A stretch of DNA of 64,000 bases from Dromiciops gliroides (GCF_019393635.1 NC_057862.1:152563562-152627561); one strand, 5' to 3'; positions 34,001 through 42,254 are shown, counted from the first letter of the stretch. Program-made: numbers and translations. The notes: generated by a model not told the origin, from the letters alone.

Positions 34001-36056
34001 ATCACTTCTTAGTCCCTGGAATCTTCCCTCCAGCTGCTCCATCATCTTACGGCCATCCCAGCTCCCCTCGTCAGACAGAGCCTGGCCCTCTGCAGGGGGG
34101 CAAGCACCAGGCTGCGGGTGGGTTGGGGGGTAGTGGAGGGGGGAGGCAGGGAAAAGAGAACAGAGCATGGTGGCTACAAGGGAGCCGGAGGCCTCTTAAT
34201 GTTTCCTAATTAATGAACTATGGAGTTCCTCAGCCTCGGAACATCCATCAGAGAGCCAAAGGATCTCTTCTGGGGGAAAAGGCTTTTGAAACATTTATGT
34301 GTGTAGGGTTACAGCCTGGAATACTAATGAAAGGCAGGGTGGGCGGCGCTCAGAGTCAATTAGCTGCCTTTTCTGTAAACAGAGGAAAGTGGGGGGAGGG
34401 GCAAAAGGAGGGGGGACTGAGGAGCTGGGCTCTCTACTCGACCTTCCCCTGTTGTACAGGCTTGCGGCTCCTGAGCTGGGGAGGATGCGGGGGGGAGGGT
34501 GCGGGAGGGAGGCCCGCCCGGGTACTGGAGGGCGCCGAGCAGAGGGCTAATTAGAGGAGACACCTCGTGGGGAGCAGGGGGATGGGACTGAAGATTTTAA
34601 GTGGAACGTAAAGAAATCGGACGTGACATCTTCATTTCCTGCCAGAGCCTAATTCGGTCTGAGGACGCTCAGCTCGGGGAGCAAGATTTAATGGGCTGAA
34701 TTCCTGTCGCCCGCTGTCACGTTGGGTTGAGATGAGGAGGGAGATGGGCAGTCTTGGGGGCGGGGGACGGGGCTGAGCGTGAAGAGACTGGAGCAGACGC
34801 ACAAACCTCTCCACTGCCGGTGGGGGGCAGAAGGAGGGTTTACTCATCCTCTTTTGCGGCTTTGATGTTTGGGGACCCTGGACTGGGGGCAGGATGACCC
34901 TTTGGAGGGAATGTGGCAAAGAGCCTCTGCTTCTCTTACATCCATTTCCCCCTGATACCCTCTCCCACTTTGCCCAGATGAGCGAGGCAGGAAATGTACG
35001 TGGGTTCCTCGTTTCATTTCCTGAGGGGGTGAGTGCGTTTGAGAGAGAGAGAGGGAGACAAGAGACAGAGACCCAGACCATACCACAAAGAATTAGACTA
35101 GTGCTTGCTGTGTGACCTTGGACATGTCACTTCCATTCTCTGGGCCTCAATTTCCTCCTGTTTAAAAGAAGGAAATTGAACTGCATGAAAGACCAAATGG
35201 AAAGAACTGCAGGTATCAGACTTCACTTTTACTCTCAATGTCCTTCATGTTTGCTGTTGCTGGTCTCCAACTGGTCCATTAAAAGGAATATAGGGGGCGG
35301 CTAGGTGGCGCAGTGGATAAAGCACCGGCCCTGGATTCAGGAATACCTGAGTTCAAATCCGGCCTTGACACTTACTAGCTGTGTGACCCTGGGAAAGTCA
35401 CTTAACCCCCATTGCCCCGCACAAAAAAAAAAAAAAAGAAAAGAAAAAAGAAAGTGACTTACGCCAAAACAATAAAATAATTTTTAAAAAAAGGAATATA
35501 AACCCAATAAAGTGTCAACATTCTCCAATCCTCCTTGGCAGGTTAGATAGAGAATACTTTAGAAGTCTGAGCAAATCTAATGAGTTTTTTCTTTCTCCCC
35601 CTTTCCCTACCTCCTCCTCTTCCTCTTCTTCCTCTTCCATTTCCTCCTTTGCTTTCCAAATCAAACAACTCCCTTTCTTGACTCTCCATGTCTTTCCCCA
35701 GTCTTGCCTTTCTCAACAAACTCAAACCATTTCTTCCAGGTTCTGAGCTGTGCTCATTCCAGGCTCCGGCTGGGCCTAACCCAGCTTGTGGACCATCATC
35801 CCCCTCAGCCCCCGCCACCCCCACCCCAGGACAATACTCAGAAAGAGGCTTGCTTTTACAAGAACTGCCTCAAACTGCTAAATGTGTTGGATCCTGCTAA
35901 TTAAAAGCAAACTGTACATACCATTAATTTGATCCTGGGACAGAAATTTCGCCTGTAGCAGAGAGAGAGAGAGAAAGTGAACAAGAAGAAATTATCCATA
36001 GCTAGCCTTCCTTGTTCTGTGCAGATCCCACCTAGAGACCTCGGTTCACTCACCAT
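21905..36056 (-). CDS. CALML4: CALML4, calmodulin-like protein 4, complete (5 exons)
   Basis: CALML4 is a calmodulin-like light chain. In enterocytes it binds the IQ motifs of MYO7B in the intermicrovillar adhesion complex, and it is also reported with MYO7A/Usher proteins. The five exons join in frame to 153 codons, the same as the human MAKFLSQDQIN isoform. They give four EF-hand positions, all degenerate. EF1 is DKEQRGRIKAND (charged or Arg residues at Ca ligands). EF2 is in HKLDRNAELDFSTF. EF3 is DKEKKGYITAEE, which keeps D1, G6 and E12. EF4 is NIGPNGKVKYNE, with Asn at position 1. The start ATG is the last codon of exon 1, as in calmodulin genes, with A at -3 and G at +4 after splicing. 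The frame upstream of it is open for about 20 codons but has no earlier ATG. The gene is convergent with PIAS1 and downstream of CLN6 on the same strand. Confidence 0.96.
22305..22455 (-). mobile_element. CORE-SINE (WSINE1-like)
   Basis: Full-length reverse copy in CALML4 intron 4, sense to the gene. TSD agaaatttt at 22296-22304 and 22456-22464. Confidence 0.93.
22465..24110. other. CALML4 intron 4, no repeat or exon recognised
   Basis: 1.6 kb without SINEs or translatable homology. Confidence 0.5.
24115..24290 (-). mobile_element. MIR-type relic
   Basis: gccacagtcacacagccctg, aacttgaatctagatcttct and ctccatccaca form the reverse strand of a MIR head and core. Confidence 0.5.
24479..24606 (+). 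mobile_element. CORE-SINE (WSINE1-like), rearranged 5' end
   Basis: Intact from agccctggagtcaggaggac onward with tail ccccaattgcctcg. The A-box region is replaced by a divergent stretch (gataaagctagctactcc). Confidence 0.85.
24830..25230 (-). mobile_element. MIR/L2-type repeat split by a nested SINE
   Basis: agtacttactatgtgccagg, caagcactttacaaata and tgttttacagg run on after the SINE into aatgaggcagacagaaatt and ggtcacacagctaatc. Confidence 0.6.
24957..25112 (+). mobile_element. CORE-SINE (WSINE1-like), nested
   Basis: TSD acaggtaagaaaat (24943-24956) and acaggtgagaaaat (25113-25126), inside the 24830 repeat. Tail ccctcactgcccc. Confidence 0.93.
25240..25420 (-). mobile_element. MIR-type relic
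   Basis: ccattttacaaatggggaaa, gacttgcctggctagagtc and tgactacaggtcttcttgac resemble the reverse strand of a MIR 3' half and core. Confidence 0.4.
25783..26020 (+). mobile_element. CORE-SINE, long form
   Basis: Long tail with caaatgagctggagaaag, ccaagaaaaccccaaatggg and gtcagacacgcctgaaacaa, ending aacaacaaaaa. TSD ctatgttcc at 25774-25782 and 26021-26029. Confidence 0.88.
26030..26400 (+). mobile_element. LINE-2 3' end
   Basis: atgaagcctttcctgatcga, cttctagaacataagctgct and ttggtatcccaagcacc are L2 3'UTR landmarks. Confidence 0.5.
26400..26625 (-). mobile_element. Ancient marsupial SINE-like repeat
   Basis: taatttcatcagtgtaggga, actcccagtgaaaaaactt and aaatctcacagctagtttgt match, in outline, the segment at 61280-61380 (actccctctactgatgcag). 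It was checked as a CALML4 exon because its minus strand reads YTDEIICPDD, but it is repeat-derived. The rest, 26630-27700, shows no feature I recognise. Confidence 0.45.
27714..27946 (+). mobile_element. CORE-SINE, long form
   Basis: Head partly deleted, then atgagttcaaatccag, gtttgcctcagtttctcatc, aggaaatagcagaccactct and gtcagacatgactgaacaac. Confidence 0.8.
27947..28142 (+). mobile_element. MIR-type relic
   Basis: gagtattggatttggaggta, gggttcaaatcctgctgtgc, cctcagtttctgtatct and ttcactgtaaatctgtgatc. Confidence 0.5.
28373..28561 (-). CDS. CALML4: CALML4 exon 4 (EF-hands 2-3)
   Basis: 189 nt between acceptor tatttccag and donor GTAAGA. Encodes DRNAELDFSTFLTIMHKQMQ, QEEPQKEILLAMLMTDKEKK and GYITAEELRSKLTKLGERLT, then NKE. 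This holds the end of EF2, the central helix and EF3. Confidence 0.96.
28755..29009 (+). mobile_element. CORE-SINE, long form
   Basis: Full-length with both promoter boxes and the long tail (aatgagctagaggaggaaat, ccaagaaaaccccaaacggg, agtcagacatgactgaaaca). Confidence 0.85.
29020..29320. mobile_element. Two MIR-type relics
   Basis: 29020-29170 is plus-strand (gttcaagtcctagctttg, gactttgggcaagtcacc). 29215-29320 is minus-strand (ggcccagacatattaaatg, atctgaactcagagctg). Confidence 0.45.
29999..30268. repeat. (TCTG/TCTC)n microsatellite, ~270 bp
   Basis: Degenerate TCTGTC/TCTCTG array ending in a short TG/GTCT run, in CALML4 intron 3. It gives artefactual Leu/Ser or Arg/Glu frames on both strands. 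Confidence 0.95.
30297..30392 (+). repeat. Short SINE-head repeat, copy 1
   Basis: tttttgggccagtatggaac ... ggcatgacctgggttcaaat ... tgcatctgagaaaga. Nearly identical to 33643-33738, including sequence 5' of the tRNA-like part. Confidence 0.7.
30425..30915. mobile_element. MIR-type relics (plus then minus strand)
   Basis: 30425-30690: gggcttgagtttgaatccta, tgactgtgggcaagttattc and tcctcattggtaaaatgaag. 30730-30915 reversed: cctaccatgtgctaagca, ggtgaggaaactgaggcaaa and ggtcacacagctagtaac. Confidence 0.55.
31055..31334 (+). mobile_element. LINE-1 3'UTR fragment
   Basis: agagacctgggaagacttgt, aaatgaaataagcagaacca and ggagaaccatggcgtacaat, the sense L1 3'UTR. Continues past the SINE at 31335. 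Confidence 0.6.
31335..31487 (-). mobile_element. CORE-SINE (WSINE1-like)
   Basis: Reverse copy inserted in the L1 tail. TSD gaaacatccattattgg (31318-31334) and gaaatatccattattgg (31488-31504). Confidence 0.93.
31617..31735 (+). mobile_element. CORE-SINE (WSINE1-like), 5' truncated
   Basis: Begins near gtaggtagaagaacctgag. B-box and core intact. Tail ccctcattgccttgcc. Sits at the left edge of the ~200-bp tandem repeats. Confidence 0.85.
31737..32425 (+). repeat. Three ~200-bp tandem units in a LINE-1-type 3' end
   Basis: Units start at 31737, 31946 and 32145 (periods 209 and 199; the third is split by the SINE at 32160). Each carries aaataaact, a tttgtatatggaaatgttta-type segment, ttaagttt-ataac, agaacat and ttctttgatgggg. 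The unit ends with an AT-rich (taattgaaaaaa) stretch. Confidence 0.75.
32160..32308 (+). mobile_element. CORE-SINE (WSINE1-like)
   Basis: Full-length, inserted in the third tandem unit. TSD aaactccc at 32152-32159 and 32309-32316. Tail cccattgccctgc. Confidence 0.92.
32946..33086 (-). CDS. CALML4: CALML4 exon 3 (EF-hand 1)
   Basis: 141 nt between acceptor ctgagacag and donor GTAAGT. Encodes EYKECFSLYDKEQRGRIKAN, then DLIVVMRCLGASPTPGEV and GRHLQDHKL. This covers the first EF-hand and the helix before the second. Confidence 0.95.
33233..33385 (+). mobile_element. CORE-SINE (WSINE1-like)
   Basis: Full-length, 146 bp upstream (gene sense) of CALML4 exon 3. The tail runs into (aaaac)n and then a ~25-nt piece shared with the L1 at 31180. 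Confidence 0.9.
33530..33835 (-). mobile_element. MIR-type repeat with inserted copy 2 of the short SINE head
   Basis: ctactaggtgccagacactg and ctcctcacaacaaccctggg lie left of 33643. gttaagtgacttgtccaggg and ctcacagctagtaagtgtc lie right of 33738. The 96-bp block 33643-33738 between them repeats 30297-30392. Confidence 0.6.
33900..35280. other. SINE-free, GC-rich block in CALML4 intron 2
   Basis: About 1.4 kb without a WSINE1-type insertion, bounded by MIR/SINE material on both sides. The only repeat seen is a short MIR relic at 35085-35185. It mixes GC-rich runs with several TAAT/ATTA homeodomain core words (near 34205, 34325, 34355, 34547 and 34645). No exon was recognised. This is a candidate conserved non-coding element. 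Confidence 0.35.
35085..35185 (+). mobile_element. MIR-type relic
   Basis: cttgctgtgtgaccttggac and ctctgggcctcaatttcctc. Confidence 0.55.
35293..35488 (+). mobile_element. CORE-SINE with extra 3' sequence inside its TSDs
   Basis: SINE body and A-tail end near 35452. About 36 nt of other sequence (gtgacttacgccaaaac...) follow before the second TSD. TSD aaaaggaatata at 35281-35292 and 35489-35500. Confidence 0.88.
35922..35952 (-). CDS. CALML4: CALML4 exon 2 (31 nt)
   Basis: Acceptor tctgctacag, then GCG AAA TTT ... giving AKFLSQDQIN plus one base, and donor GTATGT. It lies 101 bp from exon 1. Confidence 0.93.
36054..36056 (-). CDS. CALML4: CALML4 exon 1 coding part (initiator ATG only)
   Basis: On the minus strand ...gaaataATG is followed at once by the donor GTGAGTGAAC, so exon 1 contributes only the Met codon. 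This is the arrangement seen in CALM genes. Confidence 0.85.
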
Positions 36057-36300
36057 TATTTCCCCTGTTTGGGTCAGGAGCCGGCTACCTGGACTCTCAA
36101 GATTCCCTTTCCTTTGTTACTTCCGTTCTTGATGATTCAAGGCTAAAGTCCAGCCAATGCCAACTTGGGGTGGAGAGGGATGGTAATAAATACCCAGCTG
36201 CCATGGCAACCAAGCTCCATCTGTACAGCGGGGTCGGATTCCAACTTTCAGTAGCAACTGCCACTTCTCCCCGGGAAGGGGCCACAAATTAAAATGAAGT
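36057..36300 (-). promoter_or_regulatory. CALML4: CALML4 5'UTR and proximal promoter with X-box-like palindrome
   Basis: Upstream of the ATG on the minus strand there is a near-perfect RFX X-box palindrome, GTTGCCATGGCAGC (36210 to 36197; ideal GTTGCCATGGCAAC). It is followed within a few bases by the AT-rich word GTATTTATTA (36193 to 36184), which could serve as a TATA-like element or a CDX site. Spacing to the ATG is about 140 bp. The transcription start is not visible. Function is inferred from motif and position only. Confidence 0.5.
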
Positions 36301-36559
36301 TTTCCAGGAAAATGGCTAAGAACATGGGACCCTGGCTTTGGAGCCGTCCTACCACTCCTGGGGGGAGGGGGTGGAAAGGAACAGCCACCGGCCCCAAAAG
36401 GGGCTCCTGGAGGTACATAGATGGCTACTGAGGTCTCCAGAACCCCAAAGTGAGCCCCAATAATGGAATACCTTGGTCCAGGAGACCGATGCCCCTTAGA
36501 CCAGCGTGGCCTCACATGCCATTGCCAAAGAGCTGAGCACATGAGGTGTGGCTTCTCAT

Positions 36560-36830
36560 GACGGGAGTCATTTTTTTTTTTTTTACATAATACAAATAAT
36601 GGTCAGAGACTCGATTTTTTGGCCAGAGAAATTCACCCTTTGACTGGGTCTGTGTGAGGCTGCTTTGCATTAAATTCTCCTTTTGTCTTCATTCTTCATT
36701 CTAGGCTATAGAACTCTCCAGTGGTTAGTGGGCAGGGGGTAGACAGGGAGGGGCAGAATAAATGGGAAAAATCCACAGATAATCCATAAGCACCACTCTT
36801 AGGGACATGTCCAATTAATAGCAAAACAGG
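36560..36830. other. Upstream of CALML4, nothing recognised
   Basis: Contains a T12-type run at 36570-36584 and a short GGGG-rich stretch. No gene or named repeat. Confidence 0.4.
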
Positions 36831-36836
36831 CATCGA

Positions 36837-36993
36837 GGGGGCAGCTAGGTGACACAGTAGATAAAGCACCAGCCTTGGATTAAGGAGGACCTGAGTTCAA
36901 ATCCAGCCTTAGACACTTGACACTTACTAGCTGTGTGACCCTGGGCAAGTCACTTAACCCTCATTGCCCCCGCAAAAACAAAAACAAAAACAA
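36837..36993 (+). mobile_element. CORE-SINE (WSINE1-like)
   Basis: TSD aaaacaggcatcga (36823-36836) and aaaacaggcagcga (36994-37007). Tail of (aaaaac)n. Confidence 0.93.
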
Positions 36994-37139
36994 AAAACAG
37001 GCAGCGAAAGACAGGAGGGATTCCTTCATTTGCTTGGAGACACGAAATGATCTGGATAAGGCCCACACTGGATAATGGCTCCCAAATGATTGATATTTGA
37101 CTGTCTTCCTTGTATCCTTGCTAGGAAGGGAGACAATGT

Positions 37140-37287
37140 GTCATATAGAAGAGCAATGGACCCACAGGCAGAACCTGCAATGCCGGCTGTCATTTACTGT
37201 GTGACCTTAGGTGAGTTACTTGACCTGTCTGGACTTCAGTCCCCATCTGTAAAATGAGGGGTTTGAGCTAGATGCTCCCTTCCCTTT
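37140..37287 (+). mobile_element. MIR-type relic
   Basis: ctgtgtgaccttaggtgagt, cccatctgtaaaatgaggg and gagctagatgctcccttcc. Confidence 0.55.
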
Positions 37288-37297
37288 AACATTGTAT

Positions 37298-37458
37298 TAG
37301 GGGCGGCTAGGTGGCGCAGTGGATAAAGCACCGGCCCTGGATTCAGGAGTACCTGAGTTCAAATCCGGCCTCAGACACTTAACACTTACTAGCTGTGTGA
37401 CCCTGGGCAAGTCACTTAACCCCAATTGCCTCACTTAAAAAACAAAAACAAAAACAAA
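37298..37458 (+). mobile_element. CORE-SINE (WSINE1-like), first of a tandem pair
   Basis: TSD aacattgtat at 37288-37297 and 37459-37468. Mixed diagnostic bases (taaag/gattc head with a ccccaattgcctca tail). Confidence 0.93.
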
Positions 37459-37473
37459 AACATTGTATGATTC

Positions 37474-37628
37474 AGGGGCAGCTAGGTGGCGTAGTGGATA
37501 GATAGGTCGGTACCTTGGGGTCAGGAGGACCTGAGTTCAAATTTGACCTCAGACACTTAACACTTACTAGCTGTGTGACCCTGGGCAAGTCACTTAACCC
37601 CAATTGCCTCACCAAAAACAAACAAACA
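37474..37628 (+). mobile_element. CORE-SINE (WSINE1-like), second of a tandem pair
   Basis: TSD aacattgtatgattc at 37459-37473 and 37629-37643 (perfect 15 bp), reusing the target of the first. Small insertion in the head (gatagataggtcggtacc). Confidence 0.93.
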
Positions 37629-37733
37629 AACATTGTATGATTCCTTCCCCTACCTGATTTGGAGATGGGGGATCCCTGGACAGGTGGAGAGGGAGACAGG
37701 CAGAATGGGACAAGGGCTATCAGTGAAGACTTT

Positions 37734-37969
37734 TTGTTGTTCAGTCATTTTTTGGTTGTGTCCTATTATTCTTCGTGACCCCATTGGGGTTTTCTTGGCA
37801 AAGAGTGGTTTGTCATTTCCCTCTCCATTTCATTTTACAGGTGAGGAAACTGAGGCAAACAGGGTTAAGTGACTTGCCCAGCATCACACAGCTAGTAAAT
37901 ACCAGCGGCCAGATTTGAACTTTCCTGTTTCCAGGCCCAGTGCTCTATCCCTTGGCCACCTAGCTGTCC
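37734..37969 (-). mobile_element. CORE-SINE, long form
   Basis: Starts gttgttcagtcattttttgg and ends ccacctagctgtcca. Includes gaccccattggggttttctt. Confidence 0.85.
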
Positions 37970-38689
37970 AGAGACTAGCTAATAAGGACTAATTAGTTAG
38001 ATCCAGTGTACTGGTAAGAAGGTCCTGAATGGGAGAATGCAGGACTACTCTGTCCTATCTGAAGTGACTTGCCCCTTAAAGGCATTTGTGTGTGAAGTGG
38101 AATCTCTAGGGGTTGTGGTTGAGAGTAGGTGGGGATAAGTGTAAGCCTGAACACATCCTGAATTTCCCTATAACACATTTCCTTGTACCCAGTTCTGAGT
38201 TCAGATATTCCGTGCTTTTCACAAATTAGAAAAGGACTCTTTGTCCCACCTTACTGAAAGTATGGGATCTGAGTTAATGAGTTCATTGAATCTTGGCCTG
38301 AAGACACACTGTGGAGCTGGAAGCTGATACCTTTAAGATAGAGATAGCAGACCCAGTGCTGGCTATATCCTGACCCTGACATCAGGTCAGGCAGGATCAG
38401 GTTTGATGTGAGGAAGCTCTTCTCCAGGATGAGTTCCTCCCACCTGCTCCTTACAGGCTGGGAAAGAACCATTATTTTCCTGTAAACTAGCCTGGAATTG
38501 AAACTTGAACCCTGTCCCAAAAATTCTGGAGGTGTCCTCTGACTTCCCAGCCCTTCAGCTATCTGGGCCCCAAGACCAGTCTCATTCAGGCCCTCCCCTC
38601 TGTTTCCCCTTTCTTCCCTATGTCATCTCAAGGAACCTCCCCTCCCAGCAGGCTACAGTTTAGGATGTGGGTCTGGGCTTTGGCTCAAG

Positions 38690-39170
38690 CCAAGAGAGTT
38701 AGTCAATGAAACATTTCTTAAGTGCCTACTATGCGCCAGGCAATGTGCTAAGTATTGGAGATGCAAAGAAAGGCAACAGACAGAACCTGCTTTCCTTAGT
38801 TTATAGTCTAACGGGGAAGACAACATGTAAACAACTCTATGCAAGATAGGGTAGGGAAGGGGGAAAAAAGGAGAGGAAAAAAAAAGAAATTTACACAATA
38901 ATGTTGTCTATTTGGAAAGAATCACAAGTTGTGCAAGGTAGATTTGCAGTTTCATGTGCAATCATCATTTTTATTGTACTATGTTATGTTTTATTCCACA
39001 AATTAAAAATAAAATAATTTTTTAAAAAAGGAAAAAAGCAGAAAATAATAGAAGAATGAAGGGAGGTTGGGCAAGGCTTCCTATGGAAGGTGGGATTTTT
39101 TTTTTTTTTTTGGCTAGGATTTAAAGGAAACCAGGGAAGCCCAGAGGCAGACAAGATCATTGTTCACTAA
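38690..39170 (+). mobile_element. L2-like 3' repeat interrupted by a LINE-1 tail
   Basis: aagtgcctactatgcgccag, tgctaagtattggagatgca and aggcttcctatggaaggtgg are the outer repeat. About 38880-39035 within it (tgttatgttttattccac; aaattaaaaataaaataa) looks like an L1 3' end. Confidence 0.5.
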
Positions 39171-39530
39171 GAGGGGCTGGGCATGTTAACAGGTACTATC
39201 AGTAAGTAACACTGTCAGCTCTCAGTTATTTAGACTAGTAAAGGGAATGGGGTGTGGGTAATCTAGAAGGGAAGTCAGAAGCCTTCTAATTAAATTTTCT
39301 CTTATAGCAACAGGTAAATCTAATTTTGTTTGGCTAATATTAGAAGGGGTTTGCAGTTTCTGGGCACACAGCAAAAGGCAGCAGAAGAAACAACCACCCT
39401 GCCAACATTAGGATACATCATTTGCTGTTATCATGACAAGCCATAGAGGGACAGCATTGCGTAGTGGAGTAAGTCCTGAGTTCAAGGCTCACTTCTGAAA
39501 TGTACTCGCAGGATGTTACTTCACCCCTCA

Positions 39531-39813
39531 GGGCAGCTATGTGGCACAGCGATAGAGTACTGGCCCTGGAGTCAGGAAGACCCAAGTTCAAATCCAGGCA
39601 CTTCACTACTAGCTGTGTGACCTTGGGCAAGTCACTTAACTCCAATTGCCTGAAACATCTGGGGCCGTCTCCAGTTATCCTAATGTATATAGCTCTGGAG
39701 GAGAGAGTGAGGCTGGTGACTTTGCACAGTCCTCCCTCACATCCAATTCACTGCAATCCATGGCATCACCTCCCAATGTCATGGTCCTCTTCGAGAACAA
39801 AGAACAAAAAATA
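39531..39813 (+). mobile_element. CORE-SINE with a third kind of 3' tail
   Basis: CORE-SINE head and core, then after caattgcctgaaac a tail with catccaattcactgcaatcc, atggcatcacctcccaatgt and catggtcctcttcgagaaca. This matches a LINE (RTE-type) tail I recall from marsupial SINEs. Confidence 0.65.
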
Positions 39814-40254
39814 ATTTAACCCTTATGTTGCCCAGGCAATTTTCTATGACTCTAAGATACAGATCTTCCCTGATAGAAGAGGTACCAATGAAATCACAGG
39901 TCATGGCCCAACCCTGAGCTACACTAGGAAAATGGAGTAGAGACTTGACTTATGAATCAAGGAAGCATACAATCTAGGTAACTTATTTTGCCTGTTGTGA
40001 CCGAAAGTCCAAAAGAAAAAGGTGGCTCCACACTGGGAAGATGTTATTGCTGTTTCTGTTTGGGCATGGGGATCAGAGAAAGAACTAGGTATGGGTAAAG
40101 TATGCATCAGTACAACTAATATTTATCAAGCACCTGCTATACACAGAGAGTACTTCAACATAGCGATGTGAGACACTAGAGAGAGAAAATCAGAAATGAA
40201 TTAGTAATCACTATCACGGAGTTTAGGTTCTTATAGGTATCTACTTAGAGAGCA

Positions 40255-40510
40255 AAATAATAATGATCGATTAGGTTTAAATAGTGCCTTCAGTTTTGCA
40301 AAGTGCTTTTTACATATTTCATTTAATCTCCACAACAAGCCTATGAAGTAGATGCTGTTATCATCCCATTTTACAGATGAGGAAACTAAGATTGAAAAAG
40401 GACTTGCTCAGAGTCACAAAGTATTAAAGTATTCAAATCCTGCCTGACCAGGATTTGAACTCAGATCTTCCTGAGTCCAAGTCCAGCACTCCCTCTGCTT
40501 ATTATACTTA
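40255..40510 (-). mobile_element. MIR-type repeat
   Basis: tgcaaagtgctttttacata, cattttacagatgaggaaac and gatttgaactcagatcttcc. Confidence 0.6.
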
Positions 40511-40799
40511 CTGCCTCAGACAGGTGATTACCCTGGGAAGGGAGAACCTTTAAAAATTTTTAAATAAATGCACATTTTCAAAATTATTTATAGTAGATAA
40601 GATGGGCTTGGGCACACAACAGGATTCCAAGCCCACTTCTAATGTCAGTTTTGTGATCCTGGGCAAGAAACTGAACATAATGTGTATTTGAGCATATATG
40701 AACATATAAACCATTATATGTTTATATATTTATATTTTCTATGTGGTTTGTATAAATTATGTATGTATCCACACATTTATTAAGCACCTATTATATGCT

Positions 40800-41040
40800 A
40801 GGTGGTGCAGTGGAAGGAGGGTCTGGAGTCAGGAAGATCTGAGTTCAAATCCAGCCTCAGATAGTTGCTAGCTATGTGACTTTGGGTAAGTCACTAAACT
40901 TTTTTGCCTCAGTTTCCTCATCTGTAAAAATAATAGCACCTACCTCCCAGGATTGTTGTGAGGATCAAATGAGGTACTATTTGTAAAATGCTTGGCCCAC
41001 TATAGATGCAATATAAATGCTAGCTATTATTGTTGTCTTG
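40800..41040 (+). mobile_element. MIR/THER1-type repeat, nearly full length
   Basis: gtggtgcagtggaaggaggg, gagttcaaatccagcctcag, cagtttcctcatctgtaaaa and ttgttgtgaggatcaaatga, ending aaatgctagctattatt. Confidence 0.65.
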
Positions 41041-41084
41041 AGAAATATCTCAATACCTTTTTTCCCTTTTTTTAGCTATGATAT

Positions 41085-41215
41085 TTTATTGGATCCTTAC
41101 GACAATTCTTCCAGGTAGACTTCATAAGCATTACTACCCCTTTCCCCCATTTTACAGATGAGGAAACTGAGGCTTGGAGAGGTTAACTGACATCCAAGGT
41201 TACAAAGTTTTGGGT
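41085..41215 (-). mobile_element. MIR-type relic
   Basis: cccccattttacagatgagg, aaactgaggcttggagaggt and taactgacatccaaggttac. Confidence 0.55.
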
Positions 41216-41256
41216 TGTGTTTTTTTTTTTTTTAGTTTTAGGTTTTTTTCCAATAC

Positions 41257-41374
41257 TTTTTTTTTTTTTTAGTGAGGCAATTGGGGTTAAGTGACTTGCC
41301 CAGGGTCACACAGCTAGTAAGTGTCAAGTGTCTGAGGCCGGACTCAGGTACTCGTGACTCCAGGGCTGGTGCTC
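41257..41374 (-). mobile_element. CORE-SINE (WSINE1-like), 5' truncated
   Basis: Reverse copy lacking the A-box end. TSD ttccaatac at 41248-41256 and 41375-41383. Confidence 0.88.
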
Positions 41375-41439
41375 TTCCAATACCTTTTAAGGAAGAACTA
41401 GGCTAACCTGCATGCAGGTAGGGGTTAGGCCATGGCTTC

Positions 41440-42060
41440 TACCACAGAAGCCTTCCCCCATCCTCCTTGGTCCTTACATAGTACTTAGCTCCTCGATAAT
41501 GCATTTATCATATATTAATGTCTATTAATGTTTTCCTTCCTAGTAGACTGCTAGCTCCATGAAACCTAGGAAAGTGTTACTAAAACTTATTTCCCCCAAA
41601 ACAAAGCTCTGCATACAGTAGATGCAAGCTGTGTAATGCCCTCAACAAATGTTTACTGAAATGGACTGACAGAGGTGAAGACTCAAGAAGCAATGAGCTA
41701 ATGAGGATGTTGGACTTTGAGAACTTGAGGTTGTAATGCCTCAAATTCAGTTACAGCCTCTGACAGTTATTGGATTTATGACCATGGGCAAGTCATTGAC
41801 CCACTCTGAGCCTGTTTTCTTGTCAGTTGCTCATTAAGCATTTATTAAGCAACTACTGTGTACCCACTGTGCTAAGCACTGGAGATACAAAGCCAGTCCC
41901 TGCTCTCAAAGAGCTCATTATTTACTGAGGGAGCTTGTATACACAAGCTATCTACAGGATAAAGGGAAAATAATGAACCAAGTGAAGGTACTAGAATGAA
42001 GAGGGGTGAGGAAAGGCTTCCTGTAAAAGATGGGACTGATGGAATCCATGGATTGTCATG
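41440..42060 (+). mobile_element. LINE-2/L2-like and MIR relics
   Basis: 41440-41670 L2 tail (aagccttcccccatcctcct; gctagctccatgaaacct). 41680-41830 MIR (gaccatgggcaagtcattga). 41830-42060 is the repeat of 38690 (aagcatttattaagcaacta; gctaagcactggagatacaa; aggaaaggcttcctgtaaaa). Confidence 0.5.
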
Positions 42061-42254
42061 GGGCTCAAATGAGATGAGGTTATTGCCACTGGAAAGACCC
42101 TATTTGTGCACAGTTCATGCATATTGTCATCTAATTTCCTCCCCTTAAGAGATGAACCCAACCTTCTGTTTTCCAATGTTCAGCCTCTGTACTGATTGAC
42201 TTCCTGGTTCTGTGTCTTTGCTCATCATTTAGGCCAGGTCTTAGTTAACTCTGT

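Noticed and set aside
34632-35115. 149-codon minus-strand frame in CALML4 intron 2
   Set aside because: GC-rich open frame without recognisable domain, with alternative frames open on both strands; no splice context linking it to CALML4.
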